A DNA stretch of 64,000 nucleotides from Prinsepia uniflora. Taxonomy: Eukaryota > Streptophyta > Magnoliopsida > Rosales > Rosaceae. Location: the NCBI GenBank assembly GCA_032719365.1, contig CM064868.1, positions 7,722,235 to 7,786,234 on the forward strand, given 5' to 3'. Numbering within the stretch: the first letter of the stretch is position 1; each line of letters starts with the position of its first letter. The notes below the pieces were generated by a model. It worked only from the letters and a program-made list of their open reading frames with translations. It was not told the origin of the DNA and did not search any database. Made by a program: the position numbers and the translations under genes. Of this stretch, positions 21,787-34,295 are shown piece after piece.

Positions 21787-24266
21787 TGTAACGACCCGTC
21801 CCAAATTTTTAGGATTAATTAAGATTAAATTGAGGATTAGCGAGACTAATCGGGACTTAGTCGAGGATTATCGGATGTTTGGGGTGAAATTACAATTTTG
21901 CCCCTTGAAGAGGATAAAAGTTAACTTTTGACCCGGGAGGTCCAATTCACGAGGACCGAGGATCATTATATAGATCGAGTCGATACAAGTCCGCAGATAG
22001 GCGACACGTCAAAATCGAACATTCGACGGGAAATATACGAGTTACGGAAGGTTAGAGATACTATTGCACGTATTACAAGACGAGTGGACGTTTGTCTTGA
22101 GTGGGGCCTAGATATTTGTTTCAGGCCTAATGGATGAGTGACAAGTGTCACTCATTTATTGCTCTTTCTCACACAAACATGCATACCATCACCCTTCATT
22201 TTCATCTTCTTCATTCTACCTAAACCGGCACCCCACAAACCCACAACCTTAATCATTCCTCGTCACCTGTGCTGGACTGAGAGAGAGAGAGTAATAGATG
22301 ATGGCTGAGAGATCAGGTGACGGCGAGGAGGTGACAGGACCACCGTGGACGACGGAGGAACGGTAAACCCGAAACCCTTTTTTAATTCAAAATTAGAATT
22401 TCAATTTTGGACGTTTAGGGGTTGTTTCTAATGATTGGGTTGCATTCCTAGGGTCCTTGCCAGTCGACGGGGATCGAAATCGAGCGTTGAGGAAGGCGGA
22501 GCAGCTCAGGCAAGGAGTTGGAAAATTGGCCGGACTGTTCATCGATTCAAGGTAAAATTTTAGGATGTTTTATAGGTTTTGATCATATAGATCGATTGAG
22601 AGGATCCAGAAAATCGTGTAGGAAGCAACGACTTCGAAAATGGTGGTCAGAGCTGGAAGAACAGACCGAGTCAGGTCCGTGGGTCTGCGTGACCCGGTTG
22701 CAGAGAACCGGGTTGACCCAGACAGAGGACAAGGATGATGATGTCATCGATGACGTCCTCCTATCAGACCTGACATGTGTTAGATGTCAGATGACGTCAT
22801 GCTGACGTCAGCGATGATGTCAACCTTTGACGTCAACCATTGACCGCTAACGTCAGTATAGACTTTGCTGACGTCAGCTTTAACTTTTTGGTCAACGTTG
22901 ACCGTACCTTTGAACTGCTCGTGGGGGCACGTGGGCACGTATTTTGAGGTAGGACTAGAACCATTTTAAAGGTTTCGACGATACGAATCTAATGTTGGTG
23001 TTTTTGAGTTGATCAGAGATCGTTAGGTTGGTAGTAACCTTTAAGTATGTTTTGGACAGATCCGGATGACCCGAAGAGGTCAGATTAGCCCGGAGAGGCT
23101 TATGACCCGAGTATCGAGGCGCATCTTGGACGATATTTGAGTGAACCTTATTTTATGAATATGATGCATGCATAAATGTTTTTTATGTGTTTATGAACAT
23201 GATTTGAGATGCCATGAGTGCATGAGTTTTAAATATGATTTGTTGGGTATTTACCGTAGAAAATGCCATATTGCACGTAGTTCGAGATTTATATTTTATA
23301 TAATGTTTGGGCTTCGACTGAGTATACTACGTGCATGAGTTATATGTGATTTAGAAGGTTTCACGAAGAGGCGTGAAACTGAGGAACTGATTTACGGTTT
23401 TAGAGGATTTCACGGAGATGCTTGAAATCGAGATTCGGGCACGAGTCCCAGTTGAACGATGATTTGAAAGTGTTTTGGAAATGAGAAATGGTGTTTGGAT
23501 TTGGAAATATCTTTCGGGCGTATGACCCAGTTTGTTTTAGGTTTGACTTAGAGGATAGTCAAATGTGAGATAAGTCGGGTTGTGACCTAGTTATGAGTTT
23601 TTCGAAAGATATTTCAAGCGTGAGACCCAGTTGTAAATTGACAGGATTCGAGGAATCCTGGGTTATATTTCGGGCATGCGACCTAGTTACAAATTGGATA
23701 GGATTTGGGGAATCCTATGTGTGATACCACGGGTTAGAGTCCTAGACGATCGGGTTAGAGTCCCAATCGGTGATGATGACATTCGAGTTTGAGTCCCGAG
23801 TGACACGGCGCTCACCTCCGGACTGCAGATGTGTTTCTTCCGGAGAGGTCACGAGGCACTGCCTGTTTTCGAGCAGCCGGGGGAGGCAATGGCTGAGGGA
23901 GGTTCAAATTTGGAGTGCCGATGTTATTCTCTGAGTTCGATCAGTGATGTGTTCATGATGATTTAGAGATGGTCGCGGAGGATGATGTGTTCACGGCGAC
24001 ATGCTAGGATTGTGAGCGGTCCTGAGCTATCTACACATGTGCTAGGATTGAAATCATGATTTCCACTGAGATGAGGATGGGATTAGTTCCCATATGTTCT
24101 ATGATTTGGGCTGAGACCCCGTACTTGTTTTCTATCATTTGGTTTTTGAGCTGAGGCTTTGTACGTGTTTTCTAATTTGGGCTGAGACCCTGTATGAGCT
24201 AGTTTTGGGTTGAGACCCTACTGAGACGCTGACTTCAATTGAGAAGCATTTTTCATTGAGATTTGA
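21787..24266 (+). mobile_element. Solo LTR F, part 1 (inside A)
   Basis: Starts TGTAACGACCCGTCCC at 21787 and resumes at 27405-27745, ending GGGTCATGTCA. The target duplication AATCA is at 21782-21786 and 27746-27750. It carries a palindrome copy at 22132-22157 and a cluster of TGACGTC motifs at 22750-22876. Length without the inner insertion is about 2.8 kb. Confidence 0.88.
22750..22876 (+). promoter_or_regulatory. Cluster of TGACGTC motifs in LTR F
   Basis: Five TGACGTC motifs and one AACGTCAG occur in about 125 bp, several as full palindromes (TGACGTCA), with nearby TTGAC(C) sites. TGACG is the core bound by plant TGA-type bZIP factors and TTGAC is the WRKY core, so this could be a stress-responsive enhancer. 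That role is inferred. Confidence 0.5.
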
Positions 24267-24319
24267 TGTCAGGACCGGTCCCAAATCCCCTAGGATTATC
24301 GTGGAACCCGCCTGATCCT

Positions 24320-24340
24320 GTCTGACACGAAGTGTCAGAC
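24320..24340. repeat. Hairpin near the LTR 3' terminus
   Basis: GTCTGACAC and GTGTCAGAC form a 9-bp perfect stem with a 3-nt loop (GAA). It sits about 50 bp inside the LTR end. Equivalent hairpins are at 33255-33273 (LTR B) and 59830-59850 (LTR E), with diverged forms in other LTRs. Confidence 0.8.
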
Positions 24341-25359
24341 TAGGGAAAATTCCATCTCTAACCTTTGTTGGGGCTATCAGAGTACGTCAGGATCGTAGGA
24401 GGAGGGGAGTGATGTCCCGTCTCTGCTACAGCCTGCATCTGCGATCAACCTGAAGGGCATTAAAACATTAAGAGTCGTGAGTGGACAAAATAATAATTTT
24501 AATTAAAACCATTTTTCGCATAAAGACGTTTATGCCCTTCATAAAAACATAGGCATGCATTCAAAAACCATTTATCAAACATTCATAAAATCATTTGAAA
24601 ACATTTTCTCAAAAACTTTCAAGGGTTCATGCCCGGTTCCCATAAACCATCATGAACCATAAATCCATTTGGGTCCCCGACCCGAAATCACACCTTAAAA
24701 CCATAAACATTTCCTGTGGGAACTCAGCCCAAATCACATACGTGGGTCTCAGCCCAAAACCATTCTCAAAGCATTGAATACGGGGTCTCGCCCCAAATCA
24801 CTTTCTAAAACATAAACACGAAACACGGGGTCTCCACCCCCAAATCACTTTCTGTAAAACCTCATATGTGCTCATACGTATAACCTATCCTAGGCACTTC
24901 CGGAGAAAATGCCAACTCGGGGCACACAGCCCCTAGGGAACACATTCCCGATATATGTCGCAATATCATCTCTATACTTGTGTGCACACTACTCGGGGTC
25001 TCACTCCGAGTCTTCTCCCATGAATCTCCATCTGGGAGGCTCAATCACTGGATCTAGTCCGAGCTCTCTCTCTGGATCTAGTCCACATATCTCACCGGAA
25101 TCTGGTCCGGGACCACAACATAAGTAACCACCACTCCTGGAACGGGATCCCTATGGGGATACCCACTCTAGTCTGTGGATCGTGACTCTCCAGGTCGATG
25201 TCTGGAGGAGACCATATAAACATATGGAGGGTTCATTCACATTTTCAAATACTCTTTTCTTTCTTTCTCAAATCACAATTCAACTGGGTCTCATACCCGA
25301 TTCATCTCAACGGGATTCCTCGAATCCGATTCAAATCAATTTCACAGGCCTCGGCCTAA

Positions 25360-25745
25360 ATCCACAGTTCAACAGGGTCTCATGCCCAAATTCTCATTTC
25401 ATAAACCGAACTGAGACTCAAGCCCGAAGTTATATTCAATTGGGCCTTAAGCCCAAAACCATGATTTAACGGGACCTCACGTCCGATTTCACAACCAACG
25501 GGGCCTTAAGCCCGATATCTCAATTAAATGGGTCTTAGGCCCGATATCATAGGTCAACGGGGCATCAAGCCCGATAGTACTACTAACGGGGTCTCAAATC
25601 CGAATCGTAAACTGAATGGACTCTCGATCCGATCGTGTAGCTCAAATGGACCCTAGGTCCGATTCCTCGTCAAATCAAATGGACTCCGAGTCCGAGAGTT
25701 TGCAAATCAAATGGGTCTCGTGCCCGATTGCATATTTCCAAATCC
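25360..25745 (-). repeat. LTR G minisatellite with covarying arms
   Basis: Some twelve units on the minus strand read TCGG(N)...CC. Several have different, self-complementary arms: GGACC-tag-GGTCC, GGACT-cgg-AGTCC, GGAC-gtgag-GTCC, GGGT-atgag-ACCC. A minority carry one mismatch. Confidence 0.75.
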
Positions 25746-27404
25746 AAAACTCATTTATTAAATCCTCGTTGAAAAAATAGTACGCAAAGGTACGACATAA
25801 AGCCGAAAACCTCGTAAAACGTGTAATTATGTTGATACTAAGCTACCACAATCCAATGCACTCAAGGCATCACAAAATATGTATTAAAACACTTATAAAA
25901 CATTTATGCATGCATCAAGTTCGAAAGAAAGGTCCACTCATAGACCGTCTGAAGCGGCGCCTCGATACGCGTGCCATAACCGTCTCCCGGGTCAATCGTC
26001 GCCTCCGGGATTCCCAAACCTGTCCAAATTAATTTAGAGGGTTACTAACTATTTATATAACCACTCACTAAAGCCCCGTAATTTTCCGGAATTTCTAACT
26101 ATTTTTAAAGTCGATCCTAAACCTTCCGACAGCCCGAACTATAACGAAACGATGTCCGATTGACACGAAACCAGTCTCAAAATGTTTGTTACATCGAATA
26201 GATGATTTCACATGTTGGAACCACCCTCAAAAACCTTGCCACGTGCCGTCACGCGCCTAGGGAATGCACTGCGTGTGGGCTTCACACGCCACCGCACAGT
26301 GCTTCTTCAACCTCTCGACGGCCGGTTCACTGGTTGGCCGGTCCAGTTGGACCGGCGTGACAGGTTCAGGCCTCTCCCATCTTCATTTTTTGTCCGTTTT
26401 CTCCCAATCCAATCCCTAAATTCCTATTTTGATGTTTCCTATCCATTCCAATCCTCAAAACCTAAAGAAAACCACTAAATCCTATCCATGTTCAACGAGG
26501 CTCATGACCTCTGTTTTTCCCGGCCACCCCAGGGCTTCCTCAGCCACCAACCGCCACCAAAACCATCCTAACATCTTCTAACTAACTCATTAACTCCATC
26601 CTAATCATCCAAAACAATCTAAAACATTGAAATCAAATTAAAATGGAAATTTGGGCAAACCGAGTACCTCTCGGGTTTCATGGCCGCCGTGCACGGTGGC
26701 ATTGCTCCCTGGCCGGCCACCACCTTCCAAACGTCCTCCCTCACTCTCTGGCCTCTCAGTCAAGGTCACAGGGTTGGATTTGGGGAGAATGGGTTGATCG
26801 GGTTTTGTTTGGGAGCAAAGAAAATGAATGATCGATAAAGAGGAATAGAAGGTGCATGAATGAAAATGAATGTCCAATGGATGAGTGACACTTCTCACTC
26901 ATCCATTGGGCCACTGACAAAACCCTGGGTCCCACCTAATTCCACTTGCCTCAAAAAACGTGCTATTATGAATAATACTTCATAATTTCCGTGAACCGTA
27001 ACTTCGCCGTCGAACGTCCGAATTTGACGTGCCGCCTGTCTACGAATTCGTATCTTCCCGATCTACGTAACGGTCTTCGGCCCTCGGTCATTGGATCTCT
27101 CGGGTCAAAAGTCAACTTTAGGCCCAAATTACCAAAATGCCCTTGGACTTACGAAGGTCATAACGTCTTCCTCGGACGTCGGAATCGAGCGTGCCACCTG
27201 TCTATGAACTCGTGACATCACGAACTACGTCACAGTCATCGGCCAAAGCCCATTTGACCGCCTGAATGAAAAGTCAACGATTCGCTCACTCTAGGGGCAA
27301 AATCGTCATTTCTCCCGAACGCCAGCTAATCCTCATCTAATCTCCGATTAGTCTCGCTAATCCTTAATTAATCCCGCTAATTCGGGACGGGTCGTCACAT
27401 TTGA

Positions 27405-27745
27405 TTTGGGGAGCAATATGTCTTGCTTCCGAGAAAGTATTTGAAATAACTGTTTTATGATGCATGCATGTTTTTACGTGAAGGGTATAAATGTGATTTC
27501 GATAAATAAATTTTCATAAACCGTTATTTTTGTCCACTCACAGCTTTTATATTTTTTAATAACCTTCAGATTGACAGCGGATGTAGGCTGTAACGGAGAT
27601 CGAGACATCACATGCCACCACCGATCCTGGCGTACTCTTGCTAATCCCGAGTGGGTGACGAGTTTATCCCTAGTCTAACACGTGGTGTCAGACGGGAGCA
27701 GGTACATCTTACGATAATCCAGGTGGATTGGGATGGGTCATGTCA
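27405..27745 (+). mobile_element. Solo LTR F, part 2
   Basis: Continuation of LTR F after insertion G. It contains the GTCCACTCACAG block near 27533-27544 and ends at TGTCA, followed by the AATCA target copy. Confidence 0.85.
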
Positions 27746-27750
27746 AATCA

Positions 27751-29633
27751 TAAGAAAACGGTATCCAGTTTCACATCAAACGGGGTCTGAAGCCCCAATA
27801 GGGTCCTTGGACCAAAACATGGTTTTCCAATGGACTCACTCCCAGAGTCCATTATCTTTCAACTGGGTCACCAACCCAAAATCATTTCAATAAAGTCTCA
27901 AACCCGATCCACCTTCTCACGAAAATCCGTAAATCATTTATTTTCAAACCATGATTAAATTCACAAAGCTTCATTCAAATCACTATGCAATCATTGTATT
28001 TAAAACCATTTTATAAAACATTAAAGCATATGTGCATGCATCATTTAGAAAGCAAAGTCCACTCACTCTCAGTCCACGCTGCGTGCTCTGAAAACCGCAC
28101 GGTAAGCCACTCCGGGGCCAATCCATCCTCTTCGGGACGTCCGGATCTGTGCAAACCATATCCAAAGGTCACTAACTACTTCTATAAGTTCATATCATAA
28201 ACCCTCACAAATCCCAGTACGGTCAACGTGTCTCGAACACGCTTCCCAAGGCTAAAAACCTCTAAATGATCGACCAAACGACTTCCGATCGATCTGAAAC
28301 CACCACCATTGAATTTAGATCATCGAAACTTTTCAAACATAACCAGTTTCACCTCCAAATTCGTGTCCATACGCCCCCACGCATCAGTCAAAATTTTGAT
28401 CAATAAAAATCAATGTTTAACGCTGATGTCAGCAAAAGTCAACGCTTATGTCAGCAAAAGTTAACGCTGACATCAACAGTTAACGATCAACGGCTGACGT
28501 CAGCCTAACAGGTCTAACACATACCACATGTCACTCTCTAATTGGTCTACATGTTTGACAATGTCAGGTCTGACAGCCTGCCACATGGCAACACCCAATT
28601 GATCCACGTGTCTGACATGCTAACTAGACTTGACAGTATGCCACGTGGCATCACTTGATTGGCCACGTGGACTGATAGCTCTGACAGACGATGACGTGGA
28701 CTACTACATCATCATCGACAACCTTGAGACAGGTTGACCCGTTTCTCTATAATGGGTCGATTTAACCCGCTACTTGACCTGACTCAATCTCACTCATTAC
28801 TCAGCCATTTTTGACCATTTTTCTTCCTATAGGATCACAATGATTCCAGTAACCGTTCTATGGATTCAAAATCAACAAATAGGGTCTCGAAATTACCTTC
28901 CAATCTTGGTGATTTCGGATGAACTTCCAACTCTGTTTCCAGGCACTCCCAGCAACCAAAATTCCTCATTTTGGTCCCTTTGTGTTCGTCTAGTTCCTAG
29001 GAATCGATTCTACACATTAGAATCGCCCAACAAACCCTAAAACTTGAATTTGAATTTCGAACCCAAATCGGCTTACCTTCAGTTTTCCAGCCACCGTGCA
29101 CGGTTGTCCCAACCATTGTCACTGACCTTTCCGTCTCGCCTCACTCTGACACTTTCTCTTTCACAAAGACAGCAAAGGGTGAAGGAATGGGGTTGTGGGT
29201 TTCGAGTGAGAGGAATGAAACAGGAAGGGGGGGTGCATGAATGAAGATGATGAGCAATGGATGAGTGCACTCATCCATTGGACCTGGACAAAATATCTAG
29301 GCCCCACTGTTTAACCACCAAAAGTCAACCCTTATTGATTTTTGTGTAACCACAAATAGTACGTACAATCTTTCTTGACTCGTAACTTTTCCGTACGATA
29401 TCTGGTTTTAACATTTCTTCTATCTATAGACTTGTATCGTCTCGATCTACGTAATAGACCTCCATCCACGTGCCATTGACCTCTTTGGTCAAAAGTCAAC
29501 TGTTTTCCCTTTTTAGGGGTAAAATTATCATTTTACCTCGATCGTCCGACAATCTTCGACTAATTTCTGATTATTCTCTCTAATCCTCAATTAATTCTTA
29601 ATTAATCCCATAGATTCGAGATGGGTCGTTACA
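27751..29633 (-). mobile_element. Solo LTR A, outer part 2
   Basis: Continuation of LTR A after the AATCA copy, ending ATGGGTCGTTACA. Includes a diverged relative of the TGACGTC cluster at about 28426-28505 and a perfect 26-bp palindrome at 29255-29280, whose half-site is CAATGGATGAGTG. Confidence 0.85.
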
Positions 29634-29676
29634 TGGATTGTTGACGAAAATTGGTAAATTGGAAGAGGATTCGTAA
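29634..29676 (+). pseudogene. GRF-type zinc-finger gene, 3' end of exon 2
   Basis: After the duplicated TGGAT the reading frame of the GRF gene continues, adding a short tail (about 12 residues ending EEDS) to a TAA at 29674-29676. This restores the IIPGLL-type motif expected after the GRF finger. It shows the LTR A nest split a once-continuous exon. The next 250 bp (29677-29930) look like 3' untranslated or spacer DNA of the MULE. Confidence 0.7.
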
Positions 29677-29949
29677 AGGTACAGAGCTAGGACAAGAAAG
29701 CTTTAGGCTGCCCTAATTGTAGTCTGTCTTGTGGCGATGTTTAAGAAGACTGAAGTTTAAGTTTAGGGATTGCTTAACAATCGAATTTTGTAATCGATGC
29801 TAAAAACATGACTTGTAATGAAAATGTAATTTGGCAATGTAATCTATGGATTGTTCTGGAAATATAATGATGGTTATTTAAGCCTTTCTGCAATGTAGTT
29901 CTATCGATTGTTCTGTCAAATTGAGTCAATCAATATGTTACAAGGTGTA

Positions 29950-30083
29950 AATTTGGTAGGTGCAAAGTGACCCATAAATTAGTAGTGCATGGTGCAATGT
30001 GAAACACACTTAGTAGTACAAGGTACAAAGTGGTATAGTTTTAGTAGTACAGGATGCAAAGTGATACACCCTGAGTAGTACAG
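29950..30083. repeat. MULE internal tandem repeats (31-32 bp), left array
   Basis: Units with GGTGCAAAGTG-like cores begin near 29959, 29991, 30022 and 30053, joined by AGTAGTAC(A) segments. LTR B is inserted in the array, which continues at 33333. The same core occurs in the right terminal repeat and at 47905-48004. Confidence 0.75.
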
Positions 30084-33000
30084 TGTAACGAGCCGTCTCA
30101 AATTATCGGGATTAATTAAGAATTAATGACAGATTAGCGAGACTAATCGGGGATTAGACGATGATTAATGGACGAGCAAGGCAAAATGACGATTTTGCCC
30201 TTGAAATGGGCGAATCATTGACTCTTTGTTCAGGCGGTCAAATGGACTTTGGCCAATGACAATGACATAGTTCATAACGTCACAAGTTCATACACAGGTG
30301 GCACGCTCGATTCCGACGTTCAAGAAAGAAGTTATGATTTTCGGAAGTTCAGGGGTACTTTGGTATCTTGGTTGAAAAGGGGCGAATAGTTGAATTTTGA
30401 CCCGGGAGGTCCGATAGCTGAGGGCCAGGGACCGTTACGTAGATCGAGACGATGCGAATCCGTAGACAGGCAGAACGTCGAATTCGGACGTTCAACGGAG
30501 AAGTTACGATTCATGGAAGTTCGAACGTACTATTGCACGAACTACGAGACGAATGCCTTTTGGCATTAAGTGGGCCTAGATATTTTCCCAAGCCCTAATG
30601 GATGAGTGACAAGTGTCACCCATCCACTGGCCACCCTTTTTCATTCATGCATATCATCCCTTTTTGCTTGTTTGTGCATACCAAACACATAAACCCGATC
30701 TCACCCAAACCCATCCATCAACCCTTTCAATCTTGGCTGCTGGACTGAGAGAGAGGAACAAAGAGAGAGGCTGGAGGTGGCTGGTGAAGACAGGACCGCC
30801 GTGCACGGCGGCGAGGCCCTGGAAACCCAAGGTAATAACCCGGTTAGACCCAAATTTCCCTTTATTTTGATTTTAACGTTATGGATAGTTTTGGATGATT
30901 GGGAGATGATTATTGGGTTTTTAGGAAGATAATAGGATAGTTTTGATGGTGGTTCACGGTGGAGGAAGCCCAGGGGGCGGTCGGGGAGTTTGAACCGTGA
31001 GGAAGAGTTTTGGTTAGTCGGGTTTTCCATGGTTTTCCTTAGATTTGATAATTGGAATAGATAGGAAATGATGAAATAGGAAGTTTAGGAATGAAAAGGA
31101 AGAGATTGGATGAAAAATGGAGGAATTAGAGGGCCAGACCGGTCATGTCGGTCCAGTTGGACCGGCCAACCCAACCAAACCGGACCAGACTGGCTGCTGA
31201 AGCTCATGGAATATCTACAGTGCAGGGCGCGTAGCTCCCACGAGCAGCCCCTTTGAGCGGCGCGTGAGGGCGCGTGAGTAGTCCTATGGGGAAAGTTCCA
31301 ACATGTAATTTCATCTATTCAATGTAACAAACATTTTGGTGCTAGTTTCATGTCAATCGGACATCGTTTCGATATAGTTCGGGGCGTCTGAAGGTTTAGG
31401 TTCGCGTTTAAAAATAGTTAAAAATTATGAAAAATTACTGGGCTTTAGTGAGGGGTTATTTAAGTAGTTAGTAACCCTCTAAATTAATTTAGACAGGTTC
31501 GGGAACCCCGGAGGCGACGATTGGCCCAGGAGAGGCTTATGGCGTGCGTATCGAAGCGCTGCTTCGGATGGTCTGTGAGTGGACCTTTCTTTCGAAATAT
31601 ATGCATGCATAAATGTTTTATAATTGTTCTAGAACATGTTTTGTGATGCCATGAGTGCATTTGTTTGTGGTAGCTTAGGATCGACATATTTGCACGTTTT
31701 TCGAGATTTTCGGCTTTATGTCGTGCCTTTACGTACTGAGTTTTCAATGATGATTTAATGAACGGCTTTTGAATTTGGAAATATGAACTCAGGCATGAGG
31801 CCCATTTGATTTACGAACCCTCGAACTTAGAGTCCATTTGATTTGATGAGAAATCGGGCTGGCGGTCCATTTGAGTATACGATCGGGCCGTGCGCCCCGT
31901 TGGTTTACGAATCTGGGCCTGAGGCCCATTTGGTTGTAATATCGGGCTGGAGGCTCCGTTGATTATAGTATCGGGCTTGAGGCCCTATTGGTTGTGAAAT
32001 CGGGTTTGAGGCTCCATTGATTTATGGTTCCGGGCTTGAGGCCCCGTTAGTCATGATATTGGGATAGAGTCCCAGTTGATTGTGAAATCGGGCTTGAGTC
32101 CCAGTTCGGTTTATGAAATGAGAATTTAGGCATGAGACCCTGTTGTTTTCGCGGATTTAGGCCGAGGCCTGTGAAATTGATTTGAATCGGATTTGAGGAA
32201 TCCCGTTGAGATGAATCGGGTATGAGACCTAGTTGGAAATATGTTTTGAGGAAGGAAATGATTTGAAAATATATTATACCCTCCATATGATTTTATTGGT
32301 CTCCTCCAGACGTTGACCTGGAGAGTCACGATCCACAGACCAGAATGGGTATCCCCATAGGGATCCCGTTCTAGGAGTGAGAGTTATGATGTGGTCCCGG
32401 ACTAGATTCCAGAGAGATGATCGGACTAGGTCCGAAGATAGAGCCTCCTAGATGGAGGATTCCTGGGGGTAGACTCGGAGTGAGACCCCGAGTAGTGTGC
32501 ACACTAGTATAGAGATGAAATTGTGATATATATCGGAGATGTGTTCCCTAGGGGTTGTGTGCCCCGAGTTGGCATTTTCTCGGAAGTGCCGTGGATGGGT
32601 TATACGTATGTCGATACGTATGAGATTTACGGAAAGTGATTTGGGGGCAGAGACCCGGTGTTCCATGTTTTAGAAAGTGATTTGGGGGCAGAGACCCCGT
32701 GTTCCATGTTTTAGAAAGTGATTTGGGGCGGAGACCCTGTATTTGATATTTTGGAAATGGTTTGGGGCGGAGACCCCGTATTCGATGTTTTAGTATTTCA
32801 CTGAGAACAGTTTTGGGTTGAGACCCACGTTTACTGGATTTGGACAGAGTCCCACTTGTGTTTGATTTGGGCTGAGTTCCCATGTATTGATTTACGGGTT
32901 TTAGTGATTTAGGGTCGGGGACCCATAAATGGATTTATGGTTCATGACAGTTTATGGGGACCGGGTATGAACCCTTGAAAGGTTTTGAGAATGTTTTCAA

Positions 33001-33327
33001 ATGGTTTTAGGAACGTTTTGGTAAATGATTTTTGAATGCATGCATATAATTTTAGTGAAGGGCATAAATGTTTTATTATGAAAACATTTTATTAAAATAT
33101 TATTTTGTCCACTCACAATTTTCGTGGTTTTAATGCCCTTCTGGTTGATCGCGGATGCGGGCTGTAGCAGAGATCGAGACATCACACTCCTCCTCCTACG
33201 ATCCTGGCGTACTCTGGAAGCTCCATTGAGGGCTAGAGACGGAATTATCCCTAATCTGACACTTCGTGTCAGACAGGATCAAACGCTTCTCACGTTAATC
33301 CCGGGGGATTTAGGACGGGTCCTGACA
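30084..33327 (+). mobile_element. Solo LTR B
   Basis: Starts TGTAACGAGCCGTCTC and ends GGACGGGTCCTGACA, 3244 bp. The target duplication TACAG is at 30079-30083 and 33328-33332. It carries the palindrome at 30600-30625, a minisatellite at about 31785-32240, GTGAGTGGAC near 31576 and its inverse GTCCACTCAC near 33108, and hairpin 33255-33273. No internal region or second LTR. Confidence 0.9.
31785..32240 (+). repeat. LTR B minisatellite
   Basis: Degenerate units of the type ATCGGGCTTGAGGCCC...GTTGATTT. They are less regular than in LTR1, but most keep GGG...CCC complementarity. Confidence 0.75.
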
Positions 33328-33332
33328 TACAG

Positions 33333-33620
33333 TGTGCAAAATGACACAAGAATATAGTAGTACAACATACAGGTGCATTGAACATGACTCAAATAATCCT
33401 GAAATATTTAAGGAAGAGAACTTAAAAGTGAAAACATACATCATTACACAAACAACAATTGAAGTAAATGAGATATAATAGCATTTTCAAATAGTGCATA
33501 AGTAGGCCATTTTTTCTGATACATGGTGCAATTAAACACAAAAGCTCTCATCCAGGGTGCAATAAAATACAATAGATGTATTCCAGGGTACAAAGTCACA
33601 CAGAAACGCGAGTACACCAA
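33333..33620. repeat. MULE internal repeats, continuation
   Basis: After the TACAG copy, diverged GTACA...GGTGCAA units continue (for example near 33516-33530 and 33556-33563), then give way to the 3' end of the transposase. Confidence 0.55.
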
Positions 33621-33650
33621 ATAAAAAAATCATCAATCAGCTTGCACCCA

Positions 33651-34295
33651 CTAGGAAGAGTATGACTCAACCTTCACAATGGCATAAGCCACAAGGAACA
33701 TGCCATTGTTTGCATCAACTGAGATAACACCCAATATTTTCCCACTATGGGGACGTTTAATATGAGTACCATCCAACATAATGAAAGACCTACAACCAGT
33801 CAACCAACCTTCTTTGGAAGCATCTATACAAATATACACCCTTTGGAATCTAAATTTCCATCACTTTCCATCTCTGCCTTGATTTTCATTGTACTCCCTT
33901 GGTTTACTTTAACAAGCTCCTCACAATAGTCCCCGAGTCTCTCATATTGGGACAAGTACGTCCCTTCCAGAATCTGAAAGGCCATCATTCGTGCCCTATA
34001 ACATTGAGTCCTACCCAAGCCTATATCCAGTATCCCGAACTACCAACTCTTGAAATTCACCTAAATCCCACTTATTCTTACGAGTTGTCTCATATACTTC
34101 TGCTTCAACCGTTTTACATTAGCATGATAATTGACAGTATCATTACCACATAAATGCAAGTCATTATAAGTTTTGACTTGCAGGTACTCCCCCATGTTTA
34201 CCTTAGAGGCATATATCACAAAGAGACATCCTTCCACCTCGACACACTTGGCCCTAATCTTGTCTCCCTTATTCAGCTTGAACATAATCATTTTC
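33651..34295 (-). pseudogene. MULE transposase, 3' (C-terminal) remnant
   Basis: Minus-strand pieces in shifting frames encode, in order: the rest of the MuDR-type DNA-binding region (RAKCVEVEGCLFVIYASK and LQVKTYNDLHLCG), the YRARMMAFQILEGTYLSQY and LGDYCEELVKVNQGST helical segment, then the start of the MULE DDE domain (CIDASKEGWLTGCRSFIMLD, where the final D is the first catalytic Asp, then VDANNGMFLVAYAIVKVE). The gene stops there: the second Asp and the Glu of the catalytic triad are missing. At least two frameshifts are seen. The N-terminal part lies across LTR element C at 46971-47775. Confidence 0.82.

Larger units (their letters stand above)
24267..27399 (-). mobile_element. Solo LTR G, innermost of the A/F/G nest
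   Basis: Starts TGTCAGGACCGGTCCC and ends GGGACGGGTCGTCACA (reversed LTR orientation), 3133 bp. The target duplication TTTGA is at 24262-24266 and 27400-27404. Contains hairpin GTCTGACAC-gaa-GTGTCAGAC at 24320-24340, an array of hairpin units at about 25360-25745 and a palindrome variant at 26879-26904. Confidence 0.9.
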
